Shown: piece after piece, positions 51,946 through 60,320 of the stretch
Numbering within the stretch: position 1 is the first letter of the stretch
How the letters are laid out: each line of letters begins with the position of its first letter
Assembly (NCBI RefSeq): GCF_017812015.1
Contig: NZ_JADQTN010000001.1
Span: forward strand, 536,501-600,500
Length of the DNA stretch: 64,000 nucleotides
Source: Pontixanthobacter sp. CEM42
GTDB lineage: Bacteria > Pseudomonadota > Alphaproteobacteria > Sphingomonadales > Sphingomonadaceae
Direction of reading: 5' to 3'
Program-made: the position numbers and the translations under genes
Notes under the pieces: generated by a model
Database searches by the model: none
The model's input: the letters and a program-made list of their open reading frames with translations, nothing else
What the model was told of the DNA's origin: nothing

Positions 51946-53196
51946 TTACCGGATAAATGGATCGGTAAACCGAGCGTCTGTTTCCAAAGTTTCATCATCG
52001 AGCGTTAGCATAAAGTCGACCAGCGCCTGTCGGTCAGCAGCTGACAAATTGAGCCTGCGCGGCGCATTGCCGCCTTGGGTGAGGCGGTTGTCCAATGCCG
52101 GACCCGCGGCGACACCGCTGTCATAGTGCTCGACGACTTGGAGTAGGGTGGTGAAACGGCCATCATGCATGAAAAAGCCGGATTTCCCGACATTCTTGAG
52201 TGAAGGCGATTTGAAAATCGTCGTCTCGCCAGCATCCAAGCCATTGCTTCTGCTATTCGCGGTCAGTGCATAGGTTGGCGGAACATGGCACCGTGCACAG
52301 CCCGCACCACCGCCATTGCCCGGATTGTTCATGAAGAGCTGACGCCCTCGCTGCTCCGAGGCCGAGAAACCGGGCAGAGCCTCATCCAATGCGCGGTTGG
52401 GCGCTCCCGCCCCGAACACTTGCGCATAGGCACGATCCCATCGGCTGTCGGAACTGATCATCGAACGTTGGAATTGGGCCAGCGCACGCTCTAGCCTTGG
52501 CATTGTGATTGTGCTGTCGCCGAATGCGAATTCGAACAGGACTGGATAATACTCCAATGCGTCCATCTTGGTGATCAGTGCAGGCAGGCCACCATTATTA
52601 TCCCACCCCATCTCAACCACATTGAGGATCGGCTGTGTGGCTTGGTCCTCGACCGAGTCTGCACGGCGATCCCAGAACATATCACCCGGTTCATAGTACC
52701 GGATATTGCCGAGCCGCATCGCATGGGCATCGGTAAACTGGCCGCCGTTGAAGCCTTCGCTGAATCGCTCATCATCATCGAAGCCGACAGCCTGCTGATG
52801 GCAGGTTGCGCAGGACGTTGTATCGTTCACGCTCAGCGCGGTATCGTAAAACAGCACACGGCCCAACGTGGCAATCGCATCATTCACTGGGTCATTGGCG
52901 GGCGTGTTGTCGATCTGCTGGACGGTGTTGTCGTAATAGACGGGCAGCGTGGGGTTGGCGTAGTTTTGCAAACTGGCGAGATCGATCTGGAGAAACTGCT
53001 GAACCACCGCATTGGCCGCCGCGACCGAGTCGGTTGGTGTCGGCGTTGGCGTTGGAGTCGGCGTGACCGTGACGCCGGTACCATTATTGGTGGTTGACGA
53101 GTCGCCGCCGCAGCTTGCGACAAGCGTTGCAAGGGCAATCGCCAAGGCAAGCGATCCACCCGATTGTGCTGTTAGTTTTCGCAAATTCAGTCCCAT
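51946..53196 (-). CDS. Di-heme cytochrome c peroxidase/MauG family lipoprotein
   Basis: A 416-residue protein with a lipobox (TLVASCGGDSS) near residue 29 and a Thr/Pro linker (TPTPTPTPT). Two heme motifs are visible, TSCATCHQQ and AGCARCHVPP, with the second about 165 residues after the first, as in the CcpA/MauG family. FYDTALSVNDTTSC and the later KSPSLKNVGKSGFFMHDGRF (a MauG-family signature) agree. The enzyme is periplasmic and uses electrons from cytochrome c to reduce peroxide or oxidise a protein substrate; which one is not decided. It ends 3 bp from the ICMT-like gene. Upstream is a 137-bp promoter gap. Confidence 0.92.
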   Translation of the reverse strand: MGLNLRKLTAQSGGSLALAIALATLVASCGGDSSTTNNGTGVTVTPTPTPTPTPTDSVAAANAVVQQFLQIDLASLQNYANPTLPVYYDNTVQQIDNTPANDPVNDAIATLGRVLFYDTALSVNDTTSCATCHQQAVGFDDDERFSEGFNGGQFTDAHAMRLGNIRYYEPGDMFWDRRADSVEDQATQPILNVVEMGWDNNGGLPALITKMDALEYYPVLFEFAFGDSTITMPRLERALAQFQRSMISSDSRWDRAYAQVFGAGAPNRALDEALPGFSASEQRGRQLFMNNPGNGGGAGCARCHVPPTYALTANSRSNGLDAGETTIFKSPSLKNVGKSGFFMHDGRFTTLLQVVEHYDSGVAAGPALDNRLTQGGNAPRRLNLSAADRQALVDFMLTLDDETLETDARFTDPFIR

Positions 53197-53333
53197 CCAC
53201 TGACTTAAGAAGAGAGCGGAAATTGGTTTTTTGCGGTGAATGCTAAGTGAACATTTTCATGTCGATACGCCTCTGAGACATATCGTTACAAAGTGCGACA
53301 TGAGCGACGCTACGGAAACCGCGTCTTGCAGTT

Positions 53334-53633
53334 TCAGAGCGGCGTGCTGCCACTCACTTCATACATAGTCACTTCGCGTTCGGTCACATCCAATGTCGCC
53401 GCGACAGTCATGAATTCAACCATATGTGCGGATTTGAAATGCGGGGCCAGTCGCTCTTTGCTGTCCCAAACCTCGCTAATCCGTAGCACGCCGGGCTCGG
53501 TCACGTCTTCTGCGAAATTGTATTCGATGCAGCCTTCTTCAGCGCGGGTTGCGGCGACCGCTTTGACCAGCGCCTCGCGCGCCTGCTCGACTTGATCGAC
53601 GGGCAATCTGATTTTCCCAATGACAGTAATCAT
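53334..53633 (-). CDS. Antibiotic biosynthesis monooxygenase (ABM) domain protein
   Basis: A 99-residue ferredoxin-like protein: MITVIGKIRLPVDQVEQAREAL, EEGCIEYNFAEDVTEPGVLRISEVWDSKERLAPHFKSAHMVEF. These match the ABM/YgiN family of putative quinol monooxygenases, which form dimers with a pocket for aromatic compounds. The ATG at 53633 is chosen because the longest frame (to 53789) runs through gshA. It is 19 bp after gshA on the same strand, so it is probably in the gshA operon. Confidence 0.9.
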   Translation of the reverse strand: MITVIGKIRLPVDQVEQAREALVKAVAATRAEEGCIEYNFAEDVTEPGVLRISEVWDSKERLAPHFKSAHMVEFMTVAATLDVTEREVTMYEVSGSTPL

Positions 53634-53652
53634 GCGGTCTCTCCTGCGGGGG

Positions 53653-55023
53653 TTAGAAGCTGTATTTGTAAACGCGTTTGATGTCGCCGTCCCACTCACC
53701 ATTGTACTTGTCGAGCAGGCGCTGTGCTGGAACTTTGCCGCTTGCGACGATCTCTTCCAGAGTTTCGAGGAAGCCGGTTTCGTTGTCACCGCTGGTGTTC
53801 AGGCGCGCACGAGCGGACAGGCCTGCGCGGGCGATTCTCAGCACTTCCACGCCAAGGTCTTGCAGCCTGCCGCCGCCGGGGATGGGTGCGTCCAGGCCGA
53901 GTTTGGGAACCGCATTGCGTAGCGCCTCGCGTTCTTCCATCGTCCAGTCTTTGACCAGATCCCATGACGCATCGAGCGCGGTTTGATCGTAAAGCAGACC
54001 GACCCAAAATGCGGGCAGAGCGCAAATCCTGCTCCATGGACCGCCGTCAGCGCCGCGCATCTCAAGGAAGCTCTTAAGGCGGACTTCAGGGAATGCAGTC
54101 GAGAGGTGGTCCCACCAATCGCCTTCGCGCGGCTTCTCGCCCGGCAGTACCGCCAATTCGCCTTTCATGAAGTCACGGAAATTATGGCCTGCCGCGTCGA
54201 TATATTTGCCGTCGCGGAAGACGAAATACATCGGTACGTCGAGCATATAGTCGACATAGCGTTCGTAACCGAAATCATCGTCGAACACGAAGGGTAGCAT
54301 GCCTGTGCGATGCGGATCAGTGTCCGACCAGATATGGCTGCGATAGGACAGGAAACCGTTGGGCTTGTTCTCAGTGAAAGGCGAGTTTGCGAACAATGCC
54401 GTCGCTAGTGGTTGTAGCGCCAGACTGGTGCGAAACTTCTTCGCCATGTCCTGCTCTGACGAATAGTCGAGATTGACCTGAATGGTGCAGGTCCGCAGCA
54501 TCATATCGAGGCCGAGATCGCCGACCGTGGGCATATGTCGCAGCATAATACCGTAGCGACCCTTGGGCATGATCGGTAGCTCTTCACGCGTTTTGTCGGG
54601 CCACATACCGAGGCCGATAAAGCCGACGCCGCATTTCTCTCCGATAGCTTTCACTTGCTCCAGGTGGCGCCCGGTTTCGGCACAGGTCTCGTGCAGATTT
54701 TCCAATGGCGCGCCTGAGAGTTCCAACTGGCCGGCAGGCTCTAGGCTGACGGTTCCGTCAGGGCCACCCATGGCGATAACCTCGCCATTCTCTTCGATCG
54801 GTTCCCATCCGAAATCGCGCAATGCAAGGAGGATATCGCGAATTCCGCCTTCCTCAGCATGCGATGGAGCATGAAAATCAGAGCGTTTATAAACGAATTT
54901 CTCATGCTCGGTGCCGATGCGCCAATCGCTCTTAGGCTTCTCGCCAGCTTGCATCGGCGCAACCAGCTGGTCGCGGCTTTCGATAATCGGGTCTGCTGCC
55001 CCGGAGGTGTCGCGCGTGCTCAT
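53653..55023 (-). CDS. gshA: Glutamate-cysteine ligase (plant-type)
   Basis: A 456-residue enzyme for the first step of glutathione synthesis. The family text is clear: WRIGTEHEKFVYKRSDF, MGGPDGTVSLEPAGQLELSGAP, YGIMLRHMPTVGDLGLDMM, LEMRGADGGPW and LGLDAPIPGGGRLQDLG. This is the alphaproteobacterial and plant type of GCL, not the enteric one. The ATG at 55023 is chosen over an in-frame TTG at 55041. It is followed by the ABM gene 19 bp downstream and preceded by rsmE 42 bp upstream, all on the same strand. Confidence 0.95.
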   Translation of the reverse strand: MSTRDTSGAADPIIESRDQLVAPMQAGEKPKSDWRIGTEHEKFVYKRSDFHAPSHAEEGGIRDILLALRDFGWEPIEENGEVIAMGGPDGTVSLEPAGQLELSGAPLENLHETCAETGRHLEQVKAIGEKCGVGFIGLGMWPDKTREELPIMPKGRYGIMLRHMPTVGDLGLDMMLRTCTIQVNLDYSSEQDMAKKFRTSLALQPLATALFANSPFTENKPNGFLSYRSHIWSDTDPHRTGMLPFVFDDDFGYERYVDYMLDVPMYFVFRDGKYIDAAGHNFRDFMKGELAVLPGEKPREGDWWDHLSTAFPEVRLKSFLEMRGADGGPWSRICALPAFWVGLLYDQTALDASWDLVKDWTMEEREALRNAVPKLGLDAPIPGGGRLQDLGVEVLRIARAGLSARARLNTSGDNETGFLETLEEIVASGKVPAQRLLDKYNGEWDGDIKRVYKYSF

Positions 55024-55065
55024 GTCAGTTGCATTAGGCAACCGAAGGCTGCGTTACCAGAGAAA

Positions 55066-55857
55066 TTATGAACCATTTGAACCCCCACTTGACTGATCTC
55101 CGGCCCAATCTCCGGCCCAATCACCAGCTACACCCATCCACAGGGATATCGCTGCGATTGTTGCTGTCTCACCTCGTAATATTCGCGGGCCGAGGCTGAT
55201 TGGTTTCACATTTGGATGTGCAAGGAGAATTTTTCTTTCCTCGTCGTCAAACCCGCCTTCGGGACCCGTGATTAGTGCCGCTGGCCCCGTGGTTTCTTCG
55301 AACGCAGAGGCTGCCGCTTGCCCGCCCATTTCATCGGCAAAGAACAGCGTCCGATCATCCGGCCACTGCGTCATAATCGCGGAGAATTTCTCGACACTGG
55401 CAAGTTCGGGCAGGGCGGTGCGCGCACATTGTTCTGCTGCCTCTGTTACAATTGCCTGAGCGCGGTCCCTATTCAGTTTATTCGCAACGCATCGGCGTGT
55501 AATGATCGGTGCAATCCGCCGCACACCTAATTCGGTGGCTTTTTCAAGGACCAGATCAAAACGATCTTTCTTCAGGAGAGCAGGGCACAGCCAGAGGTCA
55601 GGTACTTCCTCCCGATCTCGCAGTCGATCTACCACGGTGACCGAAACAGATCGCTTGCTGCTTTGTTCAACCCGAGTGGCCCACTCCCCGGTTTGATCGT
55701 CGCAGAGTATTACCGCGTCTCCGACACCAACTCGCATAACTTTCGACAGGTAATGCGCGTGATTGCCATCGAGCTTTATATGTGAGCCTGCTTCCAGCCG
55801 CTGTTCGACAAATAGTCGCGATGCGCTCCGGGGCGGCCAAGCGGGTGTGGCGGGCAT
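55066..55857 (-). CDS. rsmE: 16S rRNA (uracil(1498)-N(3))-methyltransferase
   Basis: A 263-residue SPOUT methyltransferase that modifies U1498 in the 30S decoding centre. The N-terminal PUA-like part is RLFVEQRLEAGSHIKLDGNHAHYLSKVMRVGVGD, and the SPOUT knot shows ITGPEGGFDDEERKIL and SLGPRILRGETA, diagnostic for RsmE. The C-terminal tail GDWAGDWAGDQSSGGSNGS comes from a 12-bp tandem repeat (55096-55119) and is probably not part of the fold. It begins the rsmE-gshA-ABM unit. Confidence 0.94.
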   Translation of the reverse strand: MPATPAWPPRSASRLFVEQRLEAGSHIKLDGNHAHYLSKVMRVGVGDAVILCDDQTGEWATRVEQSSKRSVSVTVVDRLRDREEVPDLWLCPALLKKDRFDLVLEKATELGVRRIAPIITRRCVANKLNRDRAQAIVTEAAEQCARTALPELASVEKFSAIMTQWPDDRTLFFADEMGGQAAASAFEETTGPAALITGPEGGFDDEERKILLAHPNVKPISLGPRILRGETATIAAISLWMGVAGDWAGDWAGDQSSGGSNGS

Positions 55858-56064
55858 ATGCGTGTGTTACAAGTTTGGCGGTGCTGCGTCATCCGATAAG
55901 AAGAATTCTTTCCTACTTGTCGATAGTGTGGCAGCACAATAACAGCAGGTTCCGCCCGACGAATTGGTCAAAATTGTCGTAAGCCCCCGGGATGGTACCT
56001 TGGTGTCGCAGATACAGTTTTAGTGTAAGCTTATGAAAAGCAGATGTAAATTTGAATTTCATTT

Positions 56065-56103
56065 GGGCGACAGGGTGTCGCCTTTGTCACCCGATTGTCG
56101 CCC
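56065..56103 (+). promoter_or_regulatory. Mutually exclusive hairpins in a 5' leader
   Basis: GGGCGACA (56065-56072) can pair either with TGTCGCC (56076-56082) in a tight hairpin, or with TGTCGCCC (56096-56103) in a longer one supported by GGGTG/CACCC (56073-56077 with 56088-56092). The second form ends 6 bp before the ATG at 56110 and would hide the start region. Two exclusive folds at this position suggest a switch that controls translation or termination. Confidence 0.5.
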
Positions 56104-56109
56104 TTTCAT

Positions 56110-56481
56110 ATGACTGCACTCACAACCCAGCGGCTAATTGCCGCAGTTTTCCTGACCCTTGGTGGTTGGGCATTGTTTGCTCCAGCTTCAGTGATCGAAT
56201 TGGCGATCCGGCCTGAATATCGAAGCGACGATTTTCTCGCGACCTTCGCGATGGCATGTTTCGGCGCGCAGGCATGTATCTTCGGGATAGTCGCGATGAC
56301 CGCGCGCTTTCGGAAGATCACATTCCTAAGCTACGGGATCATTCTGCTGCCGTTTTTCTGGTTCAACTATCACTACTATTTCGTCGAGCCTGTACTTACT
56401 GAAATTGGGCTGATCGATTTCGTGGGGAACACCATCATGCTGCTGCTGTGTTGGCACGGCTGGCGTGTAGCGCCTGAATGA
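56110..56481 (+). CDS. Small membrane protein preceding ubiA
   Basis: A 123-residue protein with three or four membrane segments: RLIAAVFLTLGGWALFAP, FLATFAMACFGAQACIFGIVAM and FLSYGIILLPFFWFNYHYYF, then IDFVGNTIMLLLCWHGWRV. No named family recognised. The ATG at 56110 has no Shine-Dalgarno; a TTG at 56095 is in frame. A bistable hairpin lies just upstream. The stop overlaps the ubiA start by 4 bp, so the genes are coupled, and a link to quinone metabolism in the membrane is plausible. Confidence 0.72.
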   Translation: MTALTTQRLIAAVFLTLGGWALFAPASVIELAIRPEYRSDDFLATFAMACFGAQACIFGIVAMTARFRKITFLSYGIILLPFFWFNYHYYFVEPVLTEIGLIDFVGNTIMLLLCWHGWRVAPE

Positions 56482-57386
56482 GCGACCAAATTGTCCCTGA
56501 TAGCGAGCACCGCAGTCTCGTAGGGCGCTTGCCGCAATTGCCACGCGATCTGGCGCAGCTGGCGCGGTTCGATCGACCTATCGGTTGGTGGCTGTTGTTC
56601 TGGCCCTGCGCTTGGGGATTATGGCTGGCGGGGCAGGGCTTCCAATGGGCACTGCTCGCATGGTTCTTGCTCGGCAGTATCGCGATGCGGGGCGCTGGTT
56701 GTGTTTACAACGACATCGTTGATGCAGATCTGGACAGGAAAGTCGCACGCACGGCTGTAAGGCCGGTTGCGAGTGGGCGCGTCTCGAAGAAAACTGCCTG
56801 GTTCTGGTTGTTGATGCTTAGTTTGATCGGTTTTGTAGTCTTGCTGCAAATCCGGTGGGAAGCGCAATTGGTCGCTCTCGGTAGTCTCGCAATGGTGGCG
56901 GCCTATCCTTTTATGAAACGGATTACATGGTGGCCACAGGCATGGCTCGGGCTGGTGTTTACGTGGGGCGTTTTGGTTGGCTGGGTGACAATCCGCTCGG
57001 ACAATCTTGATGCGCTAGCTGCTCTCTATGCTGGCGCGGTGCTGTGGGTGATCGGTTTCGATACGATTTATGCTCTGCAAGATCGTGAGGATGATGCTCT
57101 GGTCGGCATTCGTTCCAGCGCGCTACGACTGGGCCAGAGTGTGAAAAGTGGCGTCACAGCATTCTACCTCGGTGCAGTTGCGTTGTGGGCATTGGCCTTT
57201 TGGCTGCTTCGGGCGGATTGGATCGCTTTGCTCACGCTGATCCCGGTCGCTGGCCATTTGCTGTGGCAAGTCACGACGCTGGACGCAAAGGACCCTGAAA
57301 ACCCGCTCGAAAGGTTCAGGTCCAACCGCTGGGCCGGAGCATTAATGGCAGCAGCATGCTTCGTGGTTGGCAATGCGGGTGCTTAG
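56478..57386 (+). CDS. ubiA: 4-hydroxybenzoate octaprenyltransferase
   Basis: A 302-residue membrane prenyltransferase for ubiquinone synthesis. The first prenyl-diphosphate motif is YNDIVDADLDRKVAR followed by TAVRPVASGRV, and the second is DREDDALVGIRSSALRLG. RFDRPIGWWLLFWPCAWGLW is the typical N-terminal part. About nine membrane helices are expected. It overlaps the small membrane protein by 4 bp and ends 9 bp before the convergent amidohydrolase. Confidence 0.95.
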   Translation: MSDQIVPDSEHRSLVGRLPQLPRDLAQLARFDRPIGWWLLFWPCAWGLWLAGQGFQWALLAWFLLGSIAMRGAGCVYNDIVDADLDRKVARTAVRPVASGRVSKKTAWFWLLMLSLIGFVVLLQIRWEAQLVALGSLAMVAAYPFMKRITWWPQAWLGLVFTWGVLVGWVTIRSDNLDALAALYAGAVLWVIGFDTIYALQDREDDALVGIRSSALRLGQSVKSGVTAFYLGAVALWALAFWLLRADWIALLTLIPVAGHLLWQVTTLDAKDPENPLERFRSNRWAGALMAAACFVVGNAGA

Positions 57387-57395
57387 CTCGCAAAA

Positions 57396-58661
57396 TTAGT
57401 CGACCAGCTTGCCGGCTTTGATCACTGCATCGACATCGGCGAGCTCACCGATGTCCGCTAGCGGATCACCATCGACGGCAATGATATCGGCCCACGAACC
57501 GGGCTTGATTACGCCGACTTGTCCTTCCTGTCCCAGAGCATCGGCAGCATTCACTGTTGCTGCCTGAATCGCTTCTAGGGGTGTCATTCCATACTCCACC
57601 ATCACGCGGAACTGTCCACCGACCAGCTCGTGCGGCATCACGGCCGCGTCCGATGCGAAGACCATTTTCACCCCGGCTTCGTGCGCTTTGCGGAAATTGT
57701 CACGTTGCGCCTGACTTAGCGCACGTTCCTTGTTGAGGTTTTCCTCAAGCACGCCATTCGCAGCGCCCTGCGACAAAGTGTATTCAGTATTGAAGATATC
57801 CATACTCAGGAATGTCCCGCGTTCCTTGGCGAGCTTGATACCTTCATCATCAATGTGGCTAGCATGTTCGATCGTATCGAAGCCCGCGCGGATCGCCGCT
57901 TTGATCCCTTTTGCGCCATGCGCATGAGCGGCCGCCTTTAGGCCCCAGAAATGGGCCTCATCAGCGATCGCGGTGAGTTCTTCGAGCGTGAGCTGCTGGA
58001 TGCCCGGCGCGGTATTGCGCGAGAATACGCCGCCGGTCGCGCAGGCCTTGATCACTTCAGCACCATATTTGCGCTGCTCGCGGACGCGTTTGCGCAGTTC
58101 ATCCGGGCTGTCACCAACAGCGGGGCTTTTCGCCTCGAAGCTGGGCGGCAGGAATGTCTCGTCGCAATGGCCACCGGTAGCACCAAGAGCATGTGCTGCG
58201 CCGACAATGCGCGGCCCCTCGATCCAGCCTTCTTCGATTGCCTGATCGATCCCGACTACGTTGTAGTCTGATGCGCCAAGGTTGCGGATAGTCGTAAAAC
58301 CGCCATCGAGCATCTTCTTGGCGTTGCCGACTGCAACAGCGGTCCAGAACCGATCAGAGAATTGCAGCCCGCTATAGCCGCCATATTCGGGCCGACCATC
58401 GAGATGGACATGCATATCAATTAGGCCTGGTAGCAATGTATGGCCGGTTAGATCGATGACCTGCGACCCTGCAGGTGCAGCGCTATTGGTTGCGATTTCG
58501 GTTACCTTGCCATCAACCACGGTGATGAGGGGGGCATTGACGTATTCGCCGGTTTCGACATCAAGCAGTCGGTCAGCCGAAATAAACACCGTCTCCGCCA
58601 GTGCAGGGGAAGCCGATAGTGCCAGTGCACTGGCGCATAGCAGGTGAGATAACTTCGGCAT
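57396..58661 (-). CDS. Exported amidohydrolase family protein
   Basis: A 421-residue metal hydrolase with a signal peptide (LLCASALALSASPALAE). Metal ligands are visible: DMHVHLDGRP (HxH), a lysine in EVIKACATGG, AAAHAHGAKGI, FDTIEHASHID and FASDAAVMPH with the final Asp. This layout fits the imidazolonepropionase-related group that contains Xaa-Pro dipeptidases and other peptide-like hydrolases. It is periplasmic. The ATG at 58661 has GGGGAC just before. Upstream is a 25-bp gap to a possible small basic ORF and the VOC gene. Confidence 0.9.
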   Translation of the reverse strand: MPKLSHLLCASALALSASPALAETVFISADRLLDVETGEYVNAPLITVVDGKVTEIATNSAAPAGSQVIDLTGHTLLPGLIDMHVHLDGRPEYGGYSGLQFSDRFWTAVAVGNAKKMLDGGFTTIRNLGASDYNVVGIDQAIEEGWIEGPRIVGAAHALGATGGHCDETFLPPSFEAKSPAVGDSPDELRKRVREQRKYGAEVIKACATGGVFSRNTAPGIQQLTLEELTAIADEAHFWGLKAAAHAHGAKGIKAAIRAGFDTIEHASHIDDEGIKLAKERGTFLSMDIFNTEYTLSQGAANGVLEENLNKERALSQAQRDNFRKAHEAGVKMVFASDAAVMPHELVGGQFRVMVEYGMTPLEAIQAATVNAADALGQEGQVGVIKPGSWADIIAVDGDPLADIGELADVDAVIKAGKLVD

Positions 58662-58689
58662 GATAGTCCCCTTCATTGATAGTGCCCCG

Positions 58690-58821
58690 TCATACAGAGT
58701 GCGACGTGGTTGTGAACGGGCGTTCGCTCCTTTTCTTCGGTCGTTCCTTAAGGTCTCGTTTGCGTTCTTGGCGCTTTGGTGGGTCGCCAAACATTGGGCG
58801 GCGCAGGATGATCTCATTCAT
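58690..58821 (-). CDS. Possible small basic ORF
   Basis: A 43-codon frame beginning ATG at 58821 within the last bases of the VOC gene (8-bp overlap) and ending at 58690. It reads MNEIILRRPMFGDPPKRQER and stays highly basic (Arg/Lys). The overlap and the otherwise empty space before the amidohydrolase favour a real gene slightly, but there is no other support. Confidence 0.3.
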   Translation of the reverse strand: MNEIILRRPMFGDPPKRQERKRDLKERPKKRSERPFTTTSHSV

Positions 58822-59188
58822 AGCTGACCACCTCGAACTCGACGCCATCCCAGTCGAAGAAGTAGAACGTGCTTGGTCCGGGATCGTATGTGCCATCGCT
58901 AAATGGCTCCAGTCCGGCATCAACGACGATTTGGCGGGCTGCTGCCAGATCATCGACTTGCAACGCGACATGATTGAGCGGCTGGCCTTTTGTGAAACCA
59001 CCCTTCACACTTTCGTTGGTGTAGAGCGATAGGTAGTCGGTCTCACTACCGACATGGATGGTGTAGCCATTGCCCATTGATGGGCCTTCCCAGCGGATGT
59101 GCCAGCCGCACAGCTTTTGGAAAAATGCAGCGCTGCGTTGTGGATGAGTGACGGTTAGATTGGCGTGTTCGAGTTTGGCTTGGGGCAT
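58814..59188 (-). CDS. VOC family protein, predicted SoxR target
   Basis: A 124-residue glyoxalase-fold protein. It begins KLEHANLTVTHPQRSAAFFQKLCGWHIRW and has the second-half segments QPLNHVALQVDDLAAAR and FYFFDWDGVEFEVVSYE. His and Glu positions (HANLTV, NHVALQV, EFEVV) give a plausible metal site, as in glyoxalase or dioxygenase members. A ribosome site (AGGAAAA) precedes the ATG at 59188. Divergent promoter DNA carries a SoxR box and a promoter with 19-bp spacing pointing at this gene, so its product may detoxify redox-cycling or electrophilic compounds. Confidence 0.88.
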   Translation of the reverse strand: MPQAKLEHANLTVTHPQRSAAFFQKLCGWHIRWEGPSMGNGYTIHVGSETDYLSLYTNESVKGGFTKGQPLNHVALQVDDLAAARQIVVDAGLEPFSDGTYDPGPSTFYFFDWDGVEFEVVSYE

Positions 59189-59257
59189 TGGGTTTTCCTG
59201 TTTTGAAGTTAGCGATTTTTGCGTGTGTGACGCATGTGCGAATCACGATGCTTGGTA

Positions 59258-59288
59258 ATTCTGCAACCTCAAGCTAAGGTGAGGTCAA
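59258..59288 (-). promoter_or_regulatory. SoxR-type promoter for the VOC gene
   Basis: On the reverse strand, TTGACC (-35, 59288-59283) and CAGAAT (-10, 59263-59258) are separated by 19 bp, the overlong spacing of MerR-family promoters. The spacer contains most of the 18-bp dyad CCTCAAGCTAAGGTGAGG (59267-59284), which has CCTCA/TGAGG ends as in the known SoxR box of soxS. soxR itself starts at 59313 on the other strand. Confidence 0.85.
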
Positions 59289-59312
59289 GATCTAATTTGA
59301 AGGAAAGATATC

Positions 59313-59768
59313 TTGGGAAGAGCGCTGACAAAAAAGGACTTTCTGTCGATCGGGGAAATCGCGCGCCGGACCGGATTGTCGGTTTCTGCTATCCGCTTCT
59401 ATGAAGAGAAGGGGTTGGTGCAGTCGCTCAGGACGAGCGGGAACCAGCGCCGCTTTCTGCGATCCGATCTGCGCCGGCTCAGCTTTATTCTGATCGCGCA
59501 GAACCTTGGTCTTGCTCTGGCAGAGATCGAGGATGAGCTTGCTAAATTACCGCAAGGCCGCAATCCGACCGCGCGTGATTGGGCGAAGATCAGCACTTCG
59601 ATCCGCAAACAGTTGGATGCCAAGATCGCACTGCTCGAACGCACGCGAGACCGGCTTGACGGATGTATCGGCTGCGGCTGCTTGAGTCTGAAAAAGTGCC
59701 AGCTTTACAACAAGGATGACCGCGCGGGTGAGGGCGGTTCAGGACCGCGTCACGTTCTGCAGAACTAA
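59313..59768 (+). CDS. soxR: Redox-sensitive transcriptional activator SoxR
   Basis: A 151-residue MerR-family regulator. The HTH is FLSIGEIARRTGLSVSAIRFYEEKGLV, with a long dimer helix after it. The [2Fe-2S] ligands are Cys118, Cys121, Cys123 and Cys129 (CIGCGCLSLKKC), exactly the SoxR spacing. It senses redox-active compounds or superoxide by cluster oxidation and distorts a 19-bp-spaced promoter. The start is TTG at 59313 with GAAGGAAAG just upstream. There is no soxS. The target is the divergent VOC gene. Its stop shares CTAA with convergent sixA. Confidence 0.95.
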   Translation: MGRALTKKDFLSIGEIARRTGLSVSAIRFYEEKGLVQSLRTSGNQRRFLRSDLRRLSFILIAQNLGLALAEIEDELAKLPQGRNPTARDWAKISTSIRKQLDAKIALLERTRDRLDGCIGCGCLSLKKCQLYNKDDRAGEGGSGPRHVLQN

Positions 59769-60307
59769 AGCCCTTCCGGCCCCAATTGCGGGTCAAGATC
59801 GCGCGGGCGTTTGAAGTGGATCAGCTTACCGCAATCCTTCTTCAAATCGGCCCAATCGTCGATATCCAATTCGAATATAGCGAATGTTGCCGTTGGAAAT
59901 TTGGTCGCAGCGGAGTCAAACAAAGCATTCTCAGCGGCCGGCGCCACCAGCGCGTAGACTAATTCTTGCAACCCAGGATTATGGCCCGCGACGAGCACTG
60001 TCTCCGCATCACCGCCAAATTCATGCACCACATCGAAAATCGTATCGACGCTGGCGAGATAGAGTCGCTTGTCCCAATGCGGTTCAGCATCAGGCATTGC
60101 GGCTTCCATCGTCCGCTGCACCCGTTCTGCAGAGCTGGCGAGCACCACATCCCAATTGGTGCCATGTTCAGCCCCATACTCGGCAATATGACGCCCGATC
60201 AGCTTGGCACCTTTGCGCCCGCGATCATTCAACCCGCGATCAAAATCGCGCGTGCCGATATCATCCCAATCGGACTTTGCGTGGCGAAGGATACCCAAAA
60301 TCTTCAA
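59765..60307 (-). CDS. SixA-type histidine phosphatase
   Basis: A 180-residue phosphoglycerate-mutase-like phosphatase. LGILRHAKSDWDDIG is the RHA/G motif of SixA with the phosphorylated histidine, and LVAGHNPGLQEL holds the second catalytic histidine. SixA dephosphorylates phosphohistidine on Hpt or PTS proteins. I start it at TTG 60307, 14 bp from the helicase stop, because the longer frame overlaps the helicase. The stop shares CTAA with soxR. Confidence 0.85.
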   Translation of the reverse strand: MKILGILRHAKSDWDDIGTRDFDRGLNDRGRKGAKLIGRHIAEYGAEHGTNWDVVLASSAERVQRTMEAAMPDAEPHWDKRLYLASVDTIFDVVHEFGGDAETVLVAGHNPGLQELVYALVAPAAENALFDSAATKFPTATFAIFELDIDDWADLKKDCGKLIHFKRPRDLDPQLGPEGL

Positions 60308-60320
60308 GAAAGGCTCGTTT

